DNA from: JBHJOF01 sp050330055
GTDB taxonomy: Bacteria > Pseudomonadota > Alphaproteobacteria > Kiloniellales > JAKSDN01
Assembly: GCA_050330055.1 (NCBI GenBank)
Contig: JBHJOF010000228.1
Span: forward strand, 1-18,797
Length of the DNA: 18,797 nt
Reading direction: 5' to 3'
Shown here: piece after piece, positions 13,048-18,797 of the stretch
How the letters are laid out: each line of letters starts with the position of its first letter
Numbering within the stretch: the first letter of the stretch is position 1
The notes under the pieces: model-generated
What the model saw: only the letters and a program-made list of their open reading frames with translations
What the model was told of the DNA's origin: nothing
The model's database searches: none
Program-made: the position numbers and the translations under genes

Positions 13048-13278
13048 ATGGTTGAAATTGTCAGCCGATTGACGTCGAGGGCGCGAACGACGATTCCCAA
13101 GGCGGTGAGGGATGCCTTGGCGCTGGAGCCGAACGACAGCATCCTCTATCGGATCGAAGGCGGCAGCGTCGTGTTGTGCAAGGCGACGACGCTGGATGTG
13201 GCCTTCTTGTCTCGCCTGCAAGCGTCAATGATCGAATGGAGTTCTCCGGAAGACGAAGAAGCCTACAGTGACCTGTGA
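13048..13278 (+). CDS. AbrB/MazE-family antitoxin-like DNA-binding protein (no toxin partner seen)
   Basis: A 76-residue protein with the swapped-hairpin AbrB/SpoVT motif at 5-48: SRLTSRARTTIPKAVRDALA, then LEPNDSILYRIEGGSVVLCK. The C-terminus SPEDEEAYSDL matches the toxin-binding tails of MazE-like antitoxins, which usually end EW.S..DE.AYADL. The ATG at 13048 has GAGGG eight bases upstream. In most genomes a MazF/PemK or PIN toxin gene follows at once; here a palindromic repeat begins 22 bases after the stop, and no toxin-like frame exists on either side. It may be a solitary regulator or the remnant of a broken toxin-antitoxin pair. Confidence 0.85.
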   Translation: MVEIVSRLTSRARTTIPKAVRDALALEPNDSILYRIEGGSVVLCKATTLDVAFLSRLQASMIEWSSPEDEEAYSDL

Positions 13279-13300
13279 GAGCCAACTGTTGCCGAACTAT

Positions 13301-13405
13301 TTGACACGGATGAACACGGATGAACACGAATCGGGGAAGGACTGTCTGCGATTAGACCGTTCATCCCTTTTGTTATCCGTGTCCATTCGTGTTCATCCGT
13401 GTCAA
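13301..13405. repeat. Inverted repeat with CACGGATGAA units
   Basis: TTGACACGGATGAACACG (13301-13318) is the perfect reverse complement of CGTGTTCATCCGTGTCAA (13388-13405). The arms continue with a second, imperfect copy of the CACGGATGAA unit for about 12 more bases. The inner 50 bases are unrelated sequence. Repeats of this wording are found between genes in many unrelated bacteria (recognised from memory). No transposase is present. Confidence 0.8.
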
Positions 13406-13411
13406 CAAACA

Positions 13412-13493
13412 GGTTTGTCATTGCCGGGCTTGCCCCGGCAATCTAATGCGCCGCCGCGACAAACCCTGGATGCCCGGGTCTTCGCCCGGGCAT
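13412..13493. repeat. Alphaproteobacterial palindromic repeat, twin hairpins
   Basis: Two GC-rich hairpins stand in tandem: ATTGCCGGG (13420-13428) with CCCGGCAAT (13434-13442), and ATGCCCGGG (13470-13478) with CCCGGGCAT (13485-13493). The first is also flanked by GGTTTGTC (13412-13419) and GACAAACC (13458-13465), a further inverted pair. This is the ...TTGCCGGGCTTG.CCCGGCAA...TGGATGCCCGGG... type scattered through alphaproteobacterial genomes (recognised from memory). It lies between the antitoxin and the end of the convergent carbonic anhydrase gene. Confidence 0.8.
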
Positions 13494-13557
13494 GACAGCG
13501 GGTAAATCACTTTGTGGCGCGTCGAGAATCCGCCTGAAGCAGCCTCGATCGCCGCAG

Positions 13558-14208
13558 TCACTCCCCACCGTCCGGTACCGCCACGAATGCGCCTCTGTCC
13601 GGCTCGTAGACCAGCAGGCGGCCGCTGCCGATGCTGAAGTAGGCGCCGTGCAGGGCCAGTCGGCCGTCGTCCACTCGCTCGGCGATGAAGGGGAAGCTCA
13701 GCAGGTTGTCCAGCGAGTTGAGGATCGACGCCTGCTCCAGTGCCTGTTGCCGTGCGGCTCTATCCCACTCGCTGGTGGCGGCGGCTAGGCGCTGCTCTGC
13801 GCCGGCGACGATCGACAGCCACTTGGCGATGAAGGCGGGCGCCTCCTGCGTGCCCTCGCGGTGATCGAGGAAGGCGCGGATGCCGCCGCAGCGAGCGTGG
13901 CCGAGCACGACGATGTTGCGCACGCCGAGCCCGGTTACCGCGAACTCGAGCGCCGCGCTGGTACCGTGATAGTGCCCGTCGAGTTCGCAGGGCGGCACCA
14001 GGTTGGCGACGTTGCGCACCACGAAGAGCTCGCCCGGGCGGGCGGCGAAGATCGAGGTCGGGTCGGCGCGCGAATCGCAGCAGGCGACGATCATGGTATC
14101 GGGGGCCTGGCCTTGCTCGAAGAGCTGCTGATAGAGCGCCTGGCGTTCGGCGTAGTCGCCGCGGCGGAAGCGCTGGTAGCCCTCGATCAGGTGCGTCAGC
14201 CTGCGCAT
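13558..14208 (-). CDS. Beta-class carbonic anhydrase
   Basis: A 216-residue cytoplasmic zinc enzyme interconverting CO2 and bicarbonate. The ATG at 14206-14208 follows a strong AAGGAGG; an earlier TTG is less likely. Zinc ligands are Cys43 in ACCDSR, His104 and Cys107 in LGHARCGG, with the Asp45-Arg47 dyad in place. The length is typical and the C-terminus (SIGSGRLLVYEPDRGAFVAV) fits the family. The gene is 92 bases downstream of the DUF3500 gene and may share its transcript, though the gap and good ribosome site allow separate expression. It ends facing the repeat region. Confidence 0.95.
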   Translation of the reverse strand: MRRLTHLIEGYQRFRRGDYAERQALYQQLFEQGQAPDTMIVACCDSRADPTSIFAARPGELFVVRNVANLVPPCELDGHYHGTSAALEFAVTGLGVRNIVVLGHARCGGIRAFLDHREGTQEAPAFIAKWLSIVAGAEQRLAAATSEWDRAARQQALEQASILNSLDNLLSFPFIAERVDDGRLALHGAYFSIGSGRLLVYEPDRGAFVAVPDGGE

Positions 14209-14300
14209 GGCAGTGGCCCCTCCTTGCAATCCTGGCAACGTGGTGTAGACGGCGGCGACCGGATGGTACCGCGCGGCGATGACGGCGTCGTGCAGAAGCG

Positions 14301-15329
<1,029 letters not shown>

Positions 15330-15358
15330 GACAGACGCCCCGGCCCGGGACGCCCGGC

Positions 15359-16015
15359 TCAGGACGAGGGCGAGACGTACTTCACGGTGCAGCCGTAGGG
15401 CCGGGTCACCGCCTCTGCCACCGGCCGGCCGGCGGCCAGGTCGGCGAGAGCGGCGCGCACGTAGTTGTTGGCGGTTTCGACGTCTGCCGGGCGGGTGGTC
15501 GGCTTGTCGTCGATGCCGCCCTTGTAGACCAGCCGGCCAGCGGGATCGATGATGTACATGTGCGGCGTGACGCGCGCATCGTAGGCTCGCCCGACCTCGC
15601 CCTTCGGGTCGAGCAGGACTGCGCTCGGCGCAGCGTCGCGCTCGGCCGTCAGGCGGTTGGCCTCGTCAGGCTCGGCATAGCCCTGGGTGCCTGGCGGCGA
15701 GGAGATTACCGAGAGCCAGACGATTCCGGCGTCGGTGGCGTCGCGCTGCAGCGCCTGCATGTTGTCCGTACCGTAGTGCTTCCGCACGTAGGGACAGCCG
15801 TCGTTGGTCCATTCCAGCACCACGGTCTTGCCGCGGTAGTCGGAGAGCCGGTGCGTCGTTCCGTAGCTGTCGACCGCAGTGAAGTCGGGCGCGGCGGCGC
15901 CGATCTCGGTTGCGGCCGCGTCGCCGGTCTGCAGTGAAACCGCGCCCGCAGCGGCGAGCAGGCTTGCGGCGCCGAGGCTGCGCAGACAGTGCGTTCCGAG
16001 CTTGGCCAGGATCAT
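15359..16015 (-). CDS. Exported redoxin / thioredoxin-fold protein
   Basis: A 218-residue protein from the ATG at 16013-16015, with AAAGGAGA upstream. A signal peptide (about residues 1-35, ending in an Ala-rich stretch) precedes an AhpC/TSA-Redoxin-type domain: APDFTAVDSYGTTHRLSDYR, then EWTNDGCPYVRKHYGTDNMQ with Cys74 as the likely redox cysteine, and TPHMYIIDPAGRLVYKGG. A second cysteine, Cys209 in PYGCTVKY near the end, could form its resolving partner. The start codon shares its first base with the stop of the dsbD-like gene (TGATG), so translation is coupled. The pairing suggests that the thiol transporter keeps this protein reduced in the periplasm. Confidence 0.92.
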   Translation of the reverse strand: MILAKLGTHCLRSLGAASLLAAAGAVSLQTGDAAATEIGAAAPDFTAVDSYGTTHRLSDYRGKTVVLEWTNDGCPYVRKHYGTDNMQALQRDATDAGIVWLSVISSPPGTQGYAEPDEANRLTAERDAAPSAVLLDPKGEVGRAYDARVTPHMYIIDPAGRLVYKGGIDDKPTTRPADVETANNYVRAALADLAAGRPVAEAVTRPYGCTVKYVSPSS

Positions 16016-18225
16016 CACGATCTCCTTTCTGGGTTGAGAATGGTGGCGGTGCCGGCATGAGACGGCAGCGCCTCGAGGGTCTCGATCATCAGCGCTTCCG
16101 TGAGCAGTTGCGGCAGCACACGCGGCGCTCCTGGGCCGCGCGGATAGAGCAGGTAGAGCGGAACGCCGCTGCGCTGGAAGGAGTCCAGCAGCGCGGTGAT
16201 CTCGGGATCGCGATTGGTCCAGTCGCCCTTCAGGTAGACGATGCCGCGGCGCTCGAACTCGTCGCGGATGCGGTCGGAGGACAGCGCGACTCGTTCGTTG
16301 ACCAGGCAGGGGATGCACCAGGCTGCGGTGAAGTTGACGAAGACGGGCTGGCCCGCCGCGCGCAGTTCGGCGAGGCGCGCTGCGCTGAAGTCCTCGTAGG
16401 GCAGGCTCGCCTGGCGCTGCGTTGCCGCCTGGTCCGCAAGTCTGCCATTCGGCTGCAGACTGCCGGGCATGGCAGCGAGAGCGAGTGCCGCGACGAGGGC
16501 GACGAGCGAGCCGGCCCGGGCGCTCCAGCGCGCGGCACCGCCGCTTTGCCGCGTGGTGCGGTAGAGCCAGAGGGCGAAGGCGATCAGCAGGCCGCCACCC
16601 AGCACCGCAGCGACGCCGTCGGGACCGACCTGCTTGCCGAGCACCCAGACCAGCCAGGCGGCCGAGGCGTAGAGCGGGAAGGCAAGGAACTGCTTCAGCC
16701 GTTCCATCCAGGCGCCTGGCCTGGGCAGCAGGCGGGCCAGGCCGGGCACGAAGGTGAGCAGCAGGTAGGGCAGGGCCAAACCCAGGCCCAGGGCGAGGAA
16801 GACACCAAGCGCCACGCTCCAGGGCTGGGTCAGGGCAAAACCCATGGCGGCACCCATGAAGGGCGCAGTGCAGGGGGTCGCGACCAGCGCGGCCAGGATG
16901 CCGGTGAAGAATGATCCTGTGGGTCCGGATCGGCCGGCAAGGCCGCTGCCCAGCCCCATCAGCGAACTGCCGAAGGTCACCAGGCCCGACAGGCTGAGGC
17001 CGAGCAGGAACAGCAGATAGGCCATGAGGGCAACGAAGAGCGGCGACTGCAGCTGGAAGCCCCAGCCGATCTGCTGGCCTGCGGCCTTGAGGGCGATCAG
17101 CAGCGTGGCCAGGCCGGCGAAGCAGAGCAGGATGCCGGCCGTATAGGCGAGGCCGTGCAGGCGCCGCTCGCGCGGCGCCTCGTCGGCCTGGCGCACCAGC
17201 GCCAGGGCCTTCATCGAGAGCACCGGCAGCACGCAGGGCATGAGATTGAGGATCAGGCCGCCGAGCAGGGCGAAGAGCAGCGCCTCGATCAAACCGAGGC
17301 CAACGCCGGAGACCAGCTCCAGCCCAAAGGGCGCCGGTCCAGGGTTCGCGGGTGGCGCCGCACCCAGCGGCGCCGCGACGGCAAAGGCGCGGGTCACTGG
17401 CCCGTCGGCCAGCGCCTCGGTCAGCACCAGGACGCCCGAGACGGAGCCCTGCCCCGCATCGGACGCCGGGCCTGCCGTCATCGCGAGGCTGATGCCGGCG
17501 GGACTGGTCGTCAGGCGCTGCGGTGCCGCATGCTCCACCTGTCCCCAGGCGTCGGGAAAGAAATGTGCTTCGGCGATAGTGCCGGCTGTGGCGGCCGGTG
17601 TGTCCAGGCTGAGGACCAGGCGCTTCTCGTCCTGGGAAAAGCGGATCGGCCAGGGCATCGTAACCGGCAGGGCCTGGCGGGTCTCGGCGAAGAGTGCGGC
17701 GACGGCGGGGTCGGCCGGAGGTGGGCCCTGCGACGTCGGCAGCGTGAGCGCGAGGCTGCCGCTTTCCGGAATGCAGATCTCGGCGCAGACCAGCCAGGTC
17801 GCCTCGGCCCGCAGCGGCAGCGGTGTACCCGCCGGCCAGTTCTCCGGCACGGCGATCTCGACCAGATGTGCCGCCTCGCCCTCGTAGCCGTAGCTCATCA
17901 GGGGGCCCGTCGGCACGGCCCGCGGATAGGGCCAGTGGATCTCGGAAGCGGTGACCCCCTGCGGCAGGGTCCAGTCGAGCCGCGGCGGCTCGCCGGAGTC
18001 GCCGGGGTTGCGCCAATAGGTGTGCCAGCCCTCGCGAATCTCGAGGTGCAGCATGACCCACAGGCTTTCGCCCGGCCGCGCGCTCTGGCTCTCGGCCAGC
18101 AGCCGGGCCGTGACCTGTTCGGTGGTAACCGGGTTGCCCACCGGGTTGCCCAGGGCCGGAACGGTGGCCGCGACCAGGGCCACAAGCGCGATGAGCCAGG
18201 ATCTCAGCCGCGTCACCAAGGACAT
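16015..18225 (-). CDS. DsbD/ScsB-like thiol:disulfide transporter
   Basis: A 736-residue membrane protein from the ATG at 18223-18225; the longer frame from 18264 has no ribosome site and would spoil the signal peptide (residues 1-26). The periplasmic N-terminal region contains the pair Cys147-x3-Cys151 in LVCAEICIP. The membrane core (about residues 310-580) has the two conserved cysteines of DsbD: Cys331 in NLMPCVLPVLSMK and Cys452 in ATPCTAPFMG. The C-terminal thioredoxin-like domain has CIPC (Cys637, Cys640) in AAWCIPCLVNE. Such proteins carry electrons from cytoplasmic thioredoxin to the periplasm. The CAEIC pair and CxxCLVNE resemble ScsB more than classic DsbD. Known partners are protein disulfide or copper-stress proteins; here the direct partner is likely the overlapping redoxin. 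Confidence 0.93.
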   Translation of the reverse strand: MSLVTRLRSWLIALVALVAATVPALGNPVGNPVTTEQVTARLLAESQSARPGESLWVMLHLEIREGWHTYWRNPGDSGEPPRLDWTLPQGVTASEIHWPYPRAVPTGPLMSYGYEGEAAHLVEIAVPENWPAGTPLPLRAEATWLVCAEICIPESGSLALTLPTSQGPPPADPAVAALFAETRQALPVTMPWPIRFSQDEKRLVLSLDTPAATAGTIAEAHFFPDAWGQVEHAAPQRLTTSPAGISLAMTAGPASDAGQGSVSGVLVLTEALADGPVTRAFAVAAPLGAAPPANPGPAPFGLELVSGVGLGLIEALLFALLGGLILNLMPCVLPVLSMKALALVRQADEAPRERRLHGLAYTAGILLCFAGLATLLIALKAAGQQIGWGFQLQSPLFVALMAYLLFLLGLSLSGLVTFGSSLMGLGSGLAGRSGPTGSFFTGILAALVATPCTAPFMGAAMGFALTQPWSVALGVFLALGLGLALPYLLLTFVPGLARLLPRPGAWMERLKQFLAFPLYASAAWLVWVLGKQVGPDGVAAVLGGGLLIAFALWLYRTTRQSGGAARWSARAGSLVALVAALALAAMPGSLQPNGRLADQAATQRQASLPYEDFSAARLAELRAAGQPVFVNFTAAWCIPCLVNERVALSSDRIRDEFERRGIVYLKGDWTNRDPEITALLDSFQRSGVPLYLLYPRGPGAPRVLPQLLTEALMIETLEALPSHAGTATILNPERRS

Positions 18226-18356
18226 GAGGCCCCCAAGGACACCAGAACGGACACAAACTTCCATGCTATCTGGGGCACGCTAGCATAGGATGGAAGCCGC
18301 TTTTCCCGCCTCCGGCGCCTGCTCGCGAAATTGTGTGCCGCAGTGCGGCGGGCGGA

Positions 18357-18797
18357 CTACTCCGCCGCCTTGCCGCTCGCCGCCAGGGCGCGATGCAGCG
18401 CCTGGTCGAGGTCGGCGATGATGTCCGCCGCGGTCTCCAGGCCGACCGAGAGGCGCACCGTGTCGTCGCCGGCACCGGCGGCCGCGCGCTGCTCCTCGGT
18501 GAGCTGGCGGTGCGTGGTCGAGGCCGGGTGCAGGATCAGCGAGCGGGTGTCGCCGATGTTGGCCAGGTGGCTCCAGAGCTCGCAGCTCTCGACCACCTTC
18601 ATGCCCATGGCATAGCCGCCGGTGACCCCGAAGGTGAAGAGCGAGCCGTAGCGCCCGCCGAGGTACTTGTCGGCGCGCGCGTGATAGGGGTCGTCTGGCA
18701 GGCCGGGGAAGGAAACCCAGGCGACGCCCGGATGCTTCGCCAGGAACTGCGCGACCTTCAGTGCATTGGCGCAATGCCGCTCCATGCGCAGCGCCAG
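18357..18797 (-). CDS. O-acetylhomoserine sulfhydrylase-type PLP enzyme, C-terminal part (5' end outside window)
   Basis: The frame runs from the right edge to the TAG at 18357-18359 and gives the last 146 residues (LALRMERHCANALKVAQFLA...). The wording matches the Cys/Met-metabolism PLP family, in particular O-acetylhomoserine aminocarboxypropyltransferases: RMERHCANA, VSFPGLPDDPYHARADKYLG, SLFTFGVTGGY, LWSHLANIGDTRSLILHPAS, TTHRQL, and VRLSVGLETAADIIADLDQA. The family forms homocysteine from O-acetylhomoserine and sulfide. The PLP lysine lies outside the window. It ends 131 bases before the dsbD-like gene on the same strand. Confidence 0.92.
   Translation of the reverse strand: MALRMERHCANALKVAQFLAKHPGVAWVSFPGLPDDPYHARADKYLGGRYGSLFTFGVTGGYAMGMKVVESCELWSHLANIGDTRSLILHPASTTHRQLTEEQRAAAGAGDDTVRLSVGLETAADIIADLDQALHRALAASGKAAE

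Noticed and set aside
13268..13495. Frame overlapping the antitoxin stop as a toxin gene
   Set aside because: It is translated from the palindromic repeats (MNTDEHESG..., IRVHPC...) and has no toxin-like sequence.
15359..18256. Very long minus-strand frame through the dsbD-like gene into the redoxin
   Set aside because: Only its last 218 codons encode recognisable protein (the redoxin). The rest is a GC-driven shadow of the dsbD-like gene in another frame, not a fusion.

Overview
The window is GC-rich with dense, short-spaced genes and looks like an alphaproteobacterial chromosome, probably from the Rhodospirillales/Kiloniellales side. This is inferred from several signs: a MerR-type regulator tail followed by tRNA-Pro(GGG), an aspartic protease of the TIGR02281 kind, a consensus CtrA box, and intergenic palindromes of the styles common in Rhizobiales and Rhodospirillales. 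No phage, integrase, transposase or CRISPR array was seen.

Layout. 1-403: the C-terminus of a MerR-type regulator, then tRNA-Pro with a good promoter. 769-3369: a GNAT-like acetyltransferase tail-to-tail with a minus-strand pair (XRE regulator plus a PAS-like protein), then a second XRE regulator. 3982-7840: a tight four-gene operon for a molybdenum hydroxylase of the xanthine/CO dehydrogenase superfamily (FAD, 2Fe-2S and Mo subunits) ending in a MoaD/ThiS-like carrier protein. 7841-8488: no intact gene, but a composite palindromic repeat, a possible XRE remnant, and a promoter and terminator. 8489-9340: an orphan NarL/FixJ-type response regulator, then a CtrA box and a strong terminator with no gene between them. 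9376-10834 (minus): a membrane-anchored retropepsin-like protease and two small hypothetical proteins. 11046-12977 (plus): an MFS transporter with a structured-looking leader, a 58-residue membrane protein and a lipoprotein. 13048-13493: an orphan AbrB/MazE-like antitoxin followed by two unrelated palindromic repeats. 13558-18225 (minus): a beta-carbonic anhydrase, a DUF3500 protein, an exported redoxin and a DsbD/ScsB-like thiol transporter. 18357-18797: the C-terminus of an O-acetylhomoserine sulfhydrylase-type PLP enzyme running off the right edge.

How the genes work together. The molybdenum hydroxylase operon is a complete three-subunit enzyme whose substrate cannot be named; its signature is not that of true CO dehydrogenase. 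The dsbD-like and redoxin genes overlap by one base and probably form a periplasmic redox relay, with the DUF3500 protein as a possible co-transcribed partner. The points most worth following up are the three-way-junction-like leader before the MFS gene, the gene-less CtrA box with paired hairpins at 9236-9340, the lone MoaD/ThiS-like protein in the hydroxylase operon, and the promoter with immediate hairpin/T-tract in front of the orphan response regulator.
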